From Deltaproteobacteria bacterium (GTDB lineage: Bacteria; Myxococcota_C; UBA6777), in the NCBI GenBank assembly GCA_006226375.1, contig SBHC01000026.1, positions 54,953-118,952 on the forward strand: a stretch of DNA of 64,000 bases, written 5' to 3'. This document shows positions 17,901 to 26,324 of the stretch, one piece after another. The position numbers and the translations under genes were made by a program. The notes under the pieces are model-generated. The model saw only the letters and a list, made by a program, of their open reading frames with translations. It searched no databases and had not been told where the DNA came from. Each line of letters starts with the position of its first letter. Positions within the stretch are counted from its first letter, which is position 1.

Positions 17901-20714
17901 TTATTGGATGGACTGACCTCGTGTCCCCCACCGCAACTGTAGCATTGCCGATGGGGTAAGCCAAAACGCCCAGGGCCCAGGGACACGGACACGGGGGTCG
18001 GAGCTGTCTTTCTGCAGGGTTCCTTGGTAAAAAATCGCTCGAAGTCGAAAGGCCATCGACAGATAGGACGTCAGCGCAAAGCTAAGTACGTTGTCTAGCT
18101 CCAACTCATGGGTAGGCTGAACCGAAGCACCCTTAACATCGACAGGGACGGAGAGACGGAAGGTGTAACGCCCCATGGATTGGAAGGTCATGACGCGCTG
18201 ACCCAAGGACAAGAGCTTGAGTTCACCTGTTCGGTACAGCAAAACAAAGCCCGGCAGAAAGTTTGTGTCAGGAAAACCACCAATGTTGGGGTATGTTTGC
18301 ATATCCGGGCTGCCAAAATCGGGAAACTGCTCCAGGGCAAACTCCCTCTTGGCGCTCACAGAGAGTCCAAAGATGAGGTACTTGGGAACTGCGTCCACTT
18401 CAAAGCCCACTTCACCTTCCAAAGAAAAGCTTCGGTATCGTATCTGATTGAGGGTCTCAACGTAAGCAGTATCGGAGAGATTGGGACGCCCACGCCGGGT
18501 GAGTTCGGTTTGAAGTTCAGCCCGAACCAACGGTCGAAACCTCTTGATTCGTTGGTACCGGTATTGCGTGTTCAACAAGACCTGATCGTTTACTTCGTCA
18601 AAGATATCCGAGATCCCCAGAGCACCTCGTTCTTTGACCACAGTTTGTGAGCGTATGTATGCCCCATAGTGAAGCAAAAAGTTGGAGTCCCATTGGTGAG
18701 ACCGGGTCCCGGCATGGAGGGCAATGTTAAGCGTTCCTGAGAACTGGTACTGGGTAAAAAAATCGGTGGGGATGCGCGGATACGAACGAGCACCCACCAA
18801 ATCAACAGGTGAGATGTGATTGGAGTCAAAAGCCAAAGCAATGGAAGTGTCCAAACTCCAGGCAAAGGCTTCGTTAAGTTCAAGAACCTTTCCATCGTAC
18901 GGGATGATGGTCCCAGGAAGTTTTTGAGAAGATTGCGCCAAGGCTGGGTTTCGTCGCTGCCTCTCTCGGCTCCAGCTCCTGAACTGGTCGTTCTTAAAGT
19001 GATGACGCAGCAGGGTTCGCAGTTTAGGACAACATCGACTGGAGCAAGGGTCCGATAGCTTCACCTGTTGGTTGCAGGTTGGGTAAGTTATCACCTTCCA
19101 CATGCTATCCAGCTTCTTGAGCTTTCGCTGTGCAAACACCAATGCTCGGCGGCTCGCAACGGTGGGTTTCAGGTTGGATTTAAGCTTCCGTATGGTACGA
19201 AGAAGCTGGGTTCTTTGACGACTCACCACATATTCAATGGTTACAAACTGGTAAATCTTGTTGGGCTCCACAGCGCGCCCATTGACTTGCTTCTGTTTGG
19301 GCGACCAACCTGCGTAAGCCATCTCTTCGTCTAAGGTTTCGATGGATCCGGTTCGGGGCAGAAACCACCGAAGAAGTTCTTTCCCCGTTAAGGTAACTCG
19401 AACCAACTTGGAGTTAAAGGGGAGCGCCTGGTACAGGTCGTCTGCGGTAATGAACTGCTTCAAAGGAAAAGGCCGACTCCGGATGGCGCCTTCATTAATG
19501 ACGGCCAACTCCGACTTTGTGGTATGTCGCAAAACATTCAGGACATACTCCAAGAAGTTCTTGTAGGTCATCGCCTTCCCAGAAGGAATACGACCTGTCC
19601 CAAGCTGTATCCCCCAACGTTTGCAGTAGGTGTTCTCCCAGCCTTGGAGTTTCTGTTGCCAACCTGCATCCACCACCTGACTTTGGAGGGGCATGCTGAT
19701 CGGCTTAACATCAACGAGGGTTGCTTTTGCAGCGTTGCTTGGCTTCCGTAACTGAAGGTCCACGCGATGCAACATCCTTCCGTACTTTCCGCCTCCAACC
19801 ATATACACATGCTCGCCTTTGCGATTGGTATAGATCACCGTTTGGGTGTGGGTTGAACCATCGCGAAGTCCATTGGTGAGGATAACATCAATGCCTGGAA
19901 CCTCTTTCGCAAGTTGTCGAAGCTCACGATTGGCGCTGTTGGTGTGGCCCAAATGTGACATAACAACCGTCAGGTCGACAGGTAACTTCTCCTTTCGAAT
20001 TTGCTCCATCACCTGTTTGGCATGTGCGATAGGTGGAGCAATCCGCAAACCGAGCAGTCTCTTGCCAGCAACAGGCATATCCTGCGGCACCAAGTGGAAC
20101 ACAGCGATGCGAAGTTGTTTCCCTTGGAAGGGCTGCGTTTGAAACACAAAGTAGCTTCGCTTTTGTTGAAGCTTGTCACGGTTAATGACGATGTGAAGTG
20201 GATGCCGCGACTCTGTTCCAACAAGATTGGAGGCGGAGAACTGGAGCGCATTCCTTCGAGATTTCTGCAAAAAGGTATCCAAGGCCTGCAAAGAGACCGA
20301 AAACTCATGATTACCAATGCCAATGAGATCATAACCAAAGGCAAGGAACAGGTCGGCCAACGCAGTAGCCCCCTTCCCTTTCGGCTGTGAGAGAAGAAAG
20401 CGGATATCGTGACGTGGTCCTAGGAAGTCGCCCGTGTTGAAGAGCAGAGGCTGTGGCTTTCCAGCCTGCTGATGGGCCTTTCGAACGGTCTGAACCTGCC
20501 CCAGCAAATGTGCCAGAGAAAAGCGAGCTGCCTTTGCTTTCTCTCCAGGCTTCTGACAGCGAAACCCCTGCAAATGCCCCCCGATGTCCGGTGTAAACAA
20601 CAACGTGAGAGGCACGTTTTGAGCGGGTTTGGTCTGCGCTTGCGCGCTGAAAAAGCAAACCAACCACCCCACAATCCCCAGACCAAAGCCTCTCATCCAT
20701 TTCCTACTCTGCAC
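17901..20714 (-). CDS. 5'-nucleotidase-like metallophosphoesterase fused to a probable outer-membrane beta-barrel
   Basis: 937 residues with a Sec signal peptide (residues 1-26, ending SAQA). Residues 35-330 are a calcineurin-like phosphoesterase of the UshA/5'-nucleotidase type: PDIGGH (42-46), NTGDF (93-97), GNHEF (134-138), VVMSHLGH. The final GHxH motif is replaced by NGLRDGSTHTQ, and the first DxHG is DIGG, so some metal ligands differ. Residues about 370-510 match the 5'-nucleotidase C-terminal domain. Residues about 610-937 lack helices and alternate polar and aromatic residues with many Arg/Tyr-ending strands (RYRSFSLEGEVGF, YTFRLSVPV). This suggests an outer-membrane barrel that would display the enzyme. 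The terminal residue is Gln, not the usual Phe. The GTG start at 20714 follows AAGGA; an ATG six codons on is also possible. Confidence 0.82.
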   Translation of the reverse strand: MQSRKWMRGFGLGIVGWLVCFFSAQAQTKPAQNVPLTLLFTPDIGGHLQGFRCQKPGEKAKAARFSLAHLLGQVQTVRKAHQQAGKPQPLLFNTGDFLGPRHDIRFLLSQPKGKGATALADLFLAFGYDLIGIGNHEFSVSLQALDTFLQKSRRNALQFSASNLVGTESRHPLHIVINRDKLQQKRSYFVFQTQPFQGKQLRIAVFHLVPQDMPVAGKRLLGLRIAPPIAHAKQVMEQIRKEKLPVDLTVVMSHLGHTNSANRELRQLAKEVPGIDVILTNGLRDGSTHTQTVIYTNRKGEHVYMVGGGKYGRMLHRVDLQLRKPSNAAKATLVDVKPISMPLQSQVVDAGWQQKLQGWENTYCKRWGIQLGTGRIPSGKAMTYKNFLEYVLNVLRHTTKSELAVINEGAIRSRPFPLKQFITADDLYQALPFNSKLVRVTLTGKELLRWFLPRTGSIETLDEEMAYAGWSPKQKQVNGRAVEPNKIYQFVTIEYVVSRQRTQLLRTIRKLKSNLKPTVASRRALVFAQRKLKKLDSMWKVITYPTCNQQVKLSDPCSSRCCPKLRTLLRHHFKNDQFRSWSRERQRRNPALAQSSQKLPGTIIPYDGKVLELNEAFAWSLDTSIALAFDSNHISPVDLVGARSYPRIPTDFFTQYQFSGTLNIALHAGTRSHQWDSNFLLHYGAYIRSQTVVKERGALGISDIFDEVNDQVLLNTQYRYQRIKRFRPLVRAELQTELTRRGRPNLSDTAYVETLNQIRYRSFSLEGEVGFEVDAVPKYLIFGLSVSAKREFALEQFPDFGSPDMQTYPNIGGFPDTNFLPGFVLLYRTGELKLLSLGQRVMTFQSMGRYTFRLSVPVDVKGASVQPTHELELDNVLSFALTSYLSMAFRLRAIFYQGTLQKDSSDPRVRVPGPWAFWLTPSAMLQLRWGTRGQSIQ

Positions 20715-20878
20715 GTTTCATCCTTTCCAACGGAGAATTCCCTTCACGCACCGGCTCACGTATCAATGCATCTATACGAGTTACGGCTAAACTAACACAT
20801 AACAAGGAAAGGGTTGACGAATCCAAAGTTCTCATATGCATTTGTATTATCTAACAAACAAGACTACAGAAGAGAACA

Positions 20879-21140
20879 ATGGCCCCTCAAAACCTCTTGA
20901 TTACCGTGTACGACATTGTCTGTCAAGGCTACAAGCATGTTCTCCCGTACGAATGTCAACGATTCAACAACAAGAAGAAGAACCACTTTTCACAGACCAA
21001 GAGGTGATGACAATCTTTCTTTTTGGTATGTTAAGAAGGCGATTTCAACTCAGAGAGTTTGGTTCCCTTGTCGAACCACATCAGGTGAGTGTTATGGGTG
21101 AAAGATACAGCCTGCAACGTTTTCAACCCCCGATTGCCGT
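20879..21140 (+). pseudogene. Decayed transposase N-terminus (DDE, IS982/IS4-like)
   Basis: Read with frameshifts, the stretch begins at an ATG (20879) after AGAAGAG with APQNLLITVYDIVCQGY, then LPYECQRFNN. It continues in another frame with FTDQEVMTIFLFGM and RRRFQLREF, and in a third with ACNVFNPRLPSVA. These match in order the N-terminal parts of a DDE transposase group I know from memory (YDxVC, CQRFSNN, FTDQEVMTIYLF, LPSYxxFNxRLN). At least two reading-frame breaks are needed, and no catalytic DDE region follows, so this is a truncated, dead copy. No terminal inverted repeats were found. The exact IS family is uncertain. Confidence 0.55.
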
Positions 21141-21450
21141 CAGTTGCCCTCTTGCGGTGAAACAGGAAGTTGCGGTTTTGTCGATGGGAAGTGCTTGCCC
21201 ACGAAACGCGAACACTGCATGCTCTCGTTGATTTGTGAAAACGAGGGGCGCCCTGGTAGACGAAGCATGCGCTCCAACCCAAGACGAACATTGCGCAAAA
21301 AAACACAGAATGCTCCGCCTCAGGACATTGTGGATATGCCAACGGAGCATGCGTCCCAACCCAAGATGTGCATTGCATCGGCTCAAGTGCTTGCCAGCAG
21401 TTTGGCCGCAGCTCCCTACAAGAAGAGCGATGGGAAGAGAGAAGGGACAA
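21140..21450 (+). pseudogene. Decayed gene fragment encoding Cys-rich repeats
   Basis: Pieced together across frames, the DNA encodes repeats of the form C-x4-G-x-CG(F/Y)-x-(D/N)-GxC-x-PT-x3-HC: SCGETGSCGFVDGKCLPTK, then ACAPTQDEHCA, then ECSASGHCGYANGACVPTQ. The last is followed by DVHCIGSSACQQFGR. Near-identical DNA words around the GCATGC sites at about 21268 and 21348 show the repeat at nucleotide level. Such Cys-rich tandem units occur in secreted proteins of deltaproteobacteria. Frameshifts between units and the lack of a start or signal peptide indicate a remnant. It directly abuts the transposase fragment, which may mark the original insertion point. Confidence 0.5.
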
Positions 21451-21547
21451 TACGGAGTGGGAGCTCACTTTCAATTCTAGAGTTGTTATTCCACACCTGA
21501 GGGAGTGAGATCGCCCACGATAGTGAGAATCAACTTTTTGTAATGGG

Positions 21548-21925
21548 TCACAACTTGATAAGCTGGGTTTTCAGAGACACTGGAGACGCGCAAGATCCCA
21601 AGGCTTGGCCCGAATAGGCAAAGTGCTTAAAACCTGGTTGCTGCGAAACCTTAAGCGTCCGGGCCGTTCCATTCGGCTGCATCCGCAAAAGAAAGACACC
21701 ATCCTCACTATCCCAAGCAACTGCAAGCTCGCGACCTGTCCACGAGATACGTGGAAACTCATCGGAATAGTCATTGAACGTCAACCGAGTATCATGGGTG
21801 CCATGGGGCAGCTTGACTCCTGACCGACTCAAGCGAGCGAGATAGATTTCACGGTTGCCGTCTCGACTGTCTCCCCAAACAACGGCCCACTCGTTGCCAG
21901 TCCAAGTGATGTCAGGGTCATACAC
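21548..21925 (-). pseudogene. Fragment of a beta-propeller-repeat secreted protein
   Basis: 125 residues reading YDPDITWTGNEWAVVWGD, then RDGNREIYLARLSRSG, then a second unit with FPRISWTGRELAVAWDS. These are tandem units of the PDIxWTGxxWxVVWxDxRDGNxEIYxxRL type found in long secreted or lipoprotein propellers of deltaproteobacteria. Only about one and a half units remain. In frame upstream there are ten more codons and then a stop (at about 21950). There is no signal peptide or proper start. The upstream side is occupied head-to-head by the truncated sigma-54 activator, so the fragment is most likely the 3' end of a gene cut by rearrangement. Confidence 0.6.
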
Positions 21926-21930
21926 CCAAG

Positions 21931-23115
21931 GGACTGCGACTTCGAGATCTCAACAGCCTCAATGGAACCCTCTGTTGCACCCTACAAGTGATGGACGTCT
22001 ACTTGCATCCTGGGGCTCAATTTCTTGTGGATGAAACGCTTGTTTCGCTGCAATCCAAAGGTCAACAACAAGAGTTGGAACTTCATTACTACGACGACAC
22101 ACGCCAGATGGTGGGCAAAAGTGAAGCCATGCGCCGGGTGTTTGGCCGCCTTCCCAAGCTAGCCATTAAAGACTCCCCGAACTTGCTCACGGGAGAAACA
22201 GGCACTGGGAAGAGCAGCCTCGCTCGAATTGTTCACGAGCAAAGCCCGCGTAAAGATCGGCCTTTTGTTGTGGTCAACTGTGGAGCGTTGTCACCAACCT
22301 TGATTGAATCCCAGCTGTTTGGACACGAGAAAGGAGCCTTCACAGGAGCAGAAGAGCCTCACCGAGGATTTTAGAACAAGCACACACAGGCACGCTGCTT
22401 TTGGACGAAGTGGGAGATCTACCACTCTCCCTGCAGCCCAAACTTCTGGATGTACTGGAGCGTAAGTCGATTCGTCGGTTGGGTGGGGAAAAAGAAATCA
22501 ACGTTGACTTTCGTTTAATCTCAGCCACCCACCGGGATCAACGCACAGACATCAAGAAGAACTTGTTCCGGCAAGATCTGTTCTATCGACTTGCTGTGGT
22601 TGAGTTGGAGATAGCCCCCCTTCGCCAACGACCTGAAGATATAACTCTTCTCGCCGGTCTGTTTTTTGCAACAACACGAAGAGCAACTCCAACTTCACCC
22701 AGGCGCTCTTCGCAAACTCCAACACTATGTATGGCCTGAAAATGTTCGACAGCTCAACAATGTGCTCCAACGCGCGGTAGCCCTTCAACAACAAGACACA
22801 ACAGAAGGGAATCATCTACGATACATCACCGAAGATGAAATTGTCCTTCCCAGCACCTCACAAGATATCCTTGAAACGAATGAACTCGGGACCCCACCAT
22901 CGGGAGAACTTCAACCCCACGAGACACCTCCATCCTTCTATCAATCAATATTGGAGCAAGGTGTACCGTTCAAAAGCGCGATGGAAAGCACAGAGCGCGA
23001 ACTCATCACTCTGGCCCTGGAACAAAATCGTTGGAAGATCCAAGATACAGCAGACGCCCTCCAAATCACTCGAAACTGGCTCTACAAACGAATGAAGAAG
23101 TATGGCATTGAGTAG
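21931..23115 (+). pseudogene. Truncated and frameshifted FHA / sigma-54 (NtrC-family) activator
   Basis: Across three frames the stretch encodes the end of an FHA domain (LRDLNSLNGT, starting near 21940) and LHPGAQFLVDE. An AAA+ sigma-54 interaction domain follows: Walker A GETGTGKS, the sigma-54-contacting GAFTGA, LLLDEVGDLPLSLQPKLL, SATHRD, LFYRLAVVELEIAPLRQR, PENVRQL. It ends in an HTH (IQDTADALQITRNWLYKRMKKYG). The FHA N-terminus is missing. One frame break lies near 22366 (between GAFTGA and the Walker B) and another at the T6 run at 22662-22667. If the breaks were sequencing errors the gene would still lack its FHA start. The intact form would have activated sigma-54 promoters in response to a Ser/Thr kinase signal. 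Confidence 0.8.
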
Positions 23116-23183
23116 CCTTCCAACCTTTGCGTTGATGTTTTGATGCACGTAGCCAAGCCAGTGACTGTCAGGACACCCATGAA

Positions 23184-23765
23184 CTAGAGATTGAGCCACC
23201 CCTCACCAACGCCAAGGAATACAAGATCTGGGAACCCTTTCGACTCAAGGTGCTCCTTGAGAAACTTGTGTACCAGAATGGTCGAAAAGTCCTCAGCCAA
23301 CCGAAAGATCAGTAGGCCGTCTGGTTTCTGTGGGACGAACCCATACTGTTCGACATCAATACCATCACTTGGTTCTTCAACCTCAATCTCTCCTTTCAAC
23401 TCTGCAATCTTGACAAGACCTATAATGTTGATGGCCTTGTATCCGGTGTATTTGATCTCTTCGTCCACAGTTTCCAGAACGGCATCATAGGAGACAACAT
23501 TCTCAACACCTGCTTCGTGCAAGGCGTCCACAAACGCCTGGCTCGCGATGGAGATAGCATAATAAAATGAGATAGGAGTGCTATTTTCACAACCTTCCTG
23601 AATGGTCACAGGAATTGGCTGTTCAGGATCTTGGGTAAACGGTCGACCGAACATCCAGTCATTGTTCATATCATCGGGTAGGTCGGGTGTTCCGTAAAGC
23701 ATCATACCGTCTTCTACCGCACTCACGCTGGACTGCAAGATGTAATAGTTACGTTCGCTCATCAT
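23184..23765 (-). CDS. Imm11-like (DUF1629-type) immunity protein family member
   Basis: 193 residues with a good ribosome binding site (AAGGAGTT directly before tandem ATG codons). The core SFYYAISIASQAFVDALHEAGVENVVSYDAV followed by YTGYKAINIIGLVKIAEL follows the pattern I know for Imm11/DUF1629 proteins (SxxxxxxLxxxGVxNvexYPV .. YxAxNIxGxVxxxD). Imm11 members are predicted antitoxins for polymorphic or contact-dependent toxins. Often they sit in arrays without a toxin gene. No toxin partner is next to it, so it may be an orphan immunity gene in recipient defence. The middle and C-terminus are acidic, ending in a hydrophobic strand. The family call rests on pattern memory and is moderate. 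Confidence 0.6.
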   Translation of the reverse strand: MMSERNYYILQSSVSAVEDGMMLYGTPDLPDDMNNDWMFGRPFTQDPEQPIPVTIQEGCENSTPISFYYAISIASQAFVDALHEAGVENVVSYDAVLETVDEEIKYTGYKAINIIGLVKIAELKGEIEVEEPSDGIDVEQYGFVPQKPDGLLIFRLAEDFSTILVHKFLKEHLESKGFPDLVFLGVGEGWLNL

Positions 23766-23973
23766 AACTCCTTGAAAGGAAGAGAAAGCATACCATAACC
23801 TATGGGCGATGGAATGCTGTCTGGCTGGAATTCTACTTCCAGGGTGGCTGTACCTACGACAACGCTCCTAAGCATACTTGGACACCATCGGTTTGAAGAA
23901 TGGAGAAAAATGACTGTCAGATTGCGGGAGACACGGAGCGAGAAGGTAGGCTCATCGGAGAGAAGGAACGAAA

Positions 23974-26052
23974 CTATGACTCATCCTCTTGCTTGAGCTC
24001 GTCAATGATTTGCTTTTGCACTGGAGGAGGCACTTGCTCGTAGTGGGAAAACTCAGAAGAGAAGATGCCGCGGCCTTCCGTCATCGACGTAAGCTGGTTG
24101 GCGTACGTTTGCACCTCAACCTCAGGAACCTTCGCAACAATGGTCACGTTCTTGCCTCGGTAGGTCGTCTCCTCAATTCGGCCACGACGACGGTTCAGGT
24201 CGCCGGAGATATCGCCCTGATGGTCGGCTGGAATGGTCACTCGAAGCGACACATAAGGCTCCAGCAAGACAGGCTTGCACTCCTTGACGGCAGCTTGGAA
24301 AGCAAAGCTACCTGCCATCTTAAAGGCCTGCTCGGAGGAGTCCACGTTATGGGTCTTTCCGTCGTGAAGCCTGACATGAAAATCAATCGTGGGACAACCA
24401 GACAAAACGCCTTTCACTGCAGCCTCTTCGATGCCCTTCTCCACCGCCGGAATGTAGGTTTTCGGAATGACACCACCGACAATGCCATCTTCAAACACAA
24501 AGCCCTCACCTTGTTCGGCAGGCTTCATGTCGATCACGCAAACCGCAAATTGTCCCCGTCCTCCCGATTGTTTCTTCAGCTTGCCTTCGACGTTGGTGGC
24601 GGAACCACGAATGGTCTCTTTGTAAGCAATCTTTGGGAGGGTCAGAGTAATCTCCTGCTTGAAGTGATGGAGCAGTTGGTCTTTGATGATGTCGATGTGG
24701 CCTTGCCCCTGCCCGCTCAACAACAGCTCGTGCGTGATGGGATTGCGGTCCAGGATCAGGGAAGTGTCTTCTTCCGCGAGACGGTGCAACCCTTGCATCA
24801 CCTTGTCTTCATCAGAAGCGTGGATCGCATAGGTCAACAAGGGCTCAGGCTTGTGAATCATATCAAACTGTACGGAGTGCTCCGGATCAACCAATGAGTC
24901 GCCTGTACGCGACGTTTTCATCTTGGTGACGCCAACAATATCACCCGTAATCGCCTTGTCGATGGGGCTATTGTCTTTGCCTTGCAGTTGGTTGAGGGTT
25001 CCCAATCGACCTGTGCCATCAAGGTTGGGGTTATGAAGTTCAGCAGAGCCGTCGGTTTCTCCGCGAAACACTCGGAAGATCCCAAACTTTCCAACCCGTG
25101 ACAGGACAATCTTAAAGAGGATGGCAGCAAAGGGCCCATCGGTAGAGGGAGTTACCTCGACATGGTTTCCTTCTTTGTCGACACCTTCAATGGGCTTTCG
25201 CTCCAAGGGGTTGGGACCGTATTTGCACATCATGTTCATCAACGGTTGGATCCCAATGTTGGAGGTGGCAGAACCATAAAGGACGGGAATGACCTCTCCT
25301 TTTTTGAGCGCACGCATAAAGCCTGCACGCAGCTCTTCTTGGCACAGCTCTCCATCCTCCAACATGTGCTCCGCCAACACTTCGTCGCTTTCGGCAACAA
25401 CGTACATCAAGTTTTCACGGGCTTCCGCGACAGCGTCGGCCATCTCTGCAGGGATGTCACTCTCTTCCATCTTGCCCGAGCCATCGCGAACAAACCGGTA
25501 GGCTTTCTCCTCCAGCAAATCCACAATGCCTTCAAATTGACCCGCGGTACCCATGGGAAGATGCACCGCAACAACGGGTGAATCCGAGAAATGTTCTTTG
25601 ATATCCTTGAGCGTGGCTTTGGGGTCTGTTCGTTCTTTGTCGCATTTGTTGACAAAGACAACCCGAGGCATTCCGAGAGTGTCTGCACGCGCCCACAAGA
25701 TCTCGGTTCCTACTTCCGTACCTTCCGTGGCCGACACCACAAACAAGGCAAGATCCACAACTCCCATGAGATTGCGAGACTCTGGGATAAAGTTCAGATC
25801 ACCGGCCGTATCGATGAGATTCACTTTCTTGTCGTTCCACGGCACCCAACCAGGCGTGGCCGAGATGGTAAAGCCCTTGTTTTGTTCCTCTTCGTGAAAA
25901 TCAAACAGAGATGTTTTGGCATCCACCGAACCCAAACGCGTGGTGATCCCACTATTGAACAGAAACGCTTCTGCCAATGATGTTTTCCCACATCCCCGGT
26001 GCCCGAACAGTCCAACGTTTCGAATCGCTTCGGTTTGAAAAGCTTTCGACAT
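23974..26052 (-). CDS. Elongation factor G-like translational GTPase (EF-G paralogue)
   Basis: 692 residues from the ATG at 26052, chosen because AAAGGAGGT sits 5-6 nt upstream; the longer frame is unsupported. GTPase motifs: GHRGCGKTS (P-loop), GFTIS in switch I, DTAGDLNF (G3), NKCD (G4), then domains II-V as in EF-G (PHxRGGxxF-equivalent replaced by divergent text, GRGQFAVC in domain III/IV, GDISGDLNRRRGRI in domain V). EF-G normally has DTPGH at G3. Here the catalytic His is replaced by Asp, as happens in the FusA2/EF-G-like side branch. It therefore is a paralogue rather than the main ribosomal translocase. It is monocistronic, with no S12/S7/EF-Tu genes alongside. The role of this paralogue is not settled. 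Confidence 0.9.
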   Translation of the reverse strand: MSKAFQTEAIRNVGLFGHRGCGKTSLAEAFLFNSGITTRLGSVDAKTSLFDFHEEEQNKGFTISATPGWVPWNDKKVNLIDTAGDLNFIPESRNLMGVVDLALFVVSATEGTEVGTEILWARADTLGMPRVVFVNKCDKERTDPKATLKDIKEHFSDSPVVAVHLPMGTAGQFEGIVDLLEEKAYRFVRDGSGKMEESDIPAEMADAVAEARENLMYVVAESDEVLAEHMLEDGELCQEELRAGFMRALKKGEVIPVLYGSATSNIGIQPLMNMMCKYGPNPLERKPIEGVDKEGNHVEVTPSTDGPFAAILFKIVLSRVGKFGIFRVFRGETDGSAELHNPNLDGTGRLGTLNQLQGKDNSPIDKAITGDIVGVTKMKTSRTGDSLVDPEHSVQFDMIHKPEPLLTYAIHASDEDKVMQGLHRLAEEDTSLILDRNPITHELLLSGQGQGHIDIIKDQLLHHFKQEITLTLPKIAYKETIRGSATNVEGKLKKQSGGRGQFAVCVIDMKPAEQGEGFVFEDGIVGGVIPKTYIPAVEKGIEEAAVKGVLSGCPTIDFHVRLHDGKTHNVDSSEQAFKMAGSFAFQAAVKECKPVLLEPYVSLRVTIPADHQGDISGDLNRRRGRIEETTYRGKNVTIVAKVPEVEVQTYANQLTSMTEGRGIFSSEFSHYEQVPPPVQKQIIDELKQEDES

Positions 26053-26056
26053 GACT

Positions 26057-26066
26057 GACCTCCTTT
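26057..26066 (-). promoter_or_regulatory. Ribosome binding site of the EF-G-like gene
   Basis: AAAGGAGGTC on the minus strand, 4 nt before the ATG. It is close to the full anti-SD complement and decides the start at 26052 over a longer frame at 26091. Confidence 0.85.
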
Positions 26067-26324
26067 GGTTAAATCGTGGTGGTTTAACCAATGTAACGAA
26101 GTATCAGACAAAGAACCACAGTATTTAGCGAATGCGGGATAAACAAAGACCCTTAAGAGAGAAACAAAGCCAGCACAGTCTTGGCCAAGCCACCTACAAC
26201 AAAAGAAAAAAGAAAGCTCCACATTGACTCTGTCTCATGGTATTTTGGCGAAAAGAGACTTGCTCCCATCCAAACTTATAGAGTTCTTACGAGACGAGCG
26301 ATAACAAACCAAACAGGGACGACC

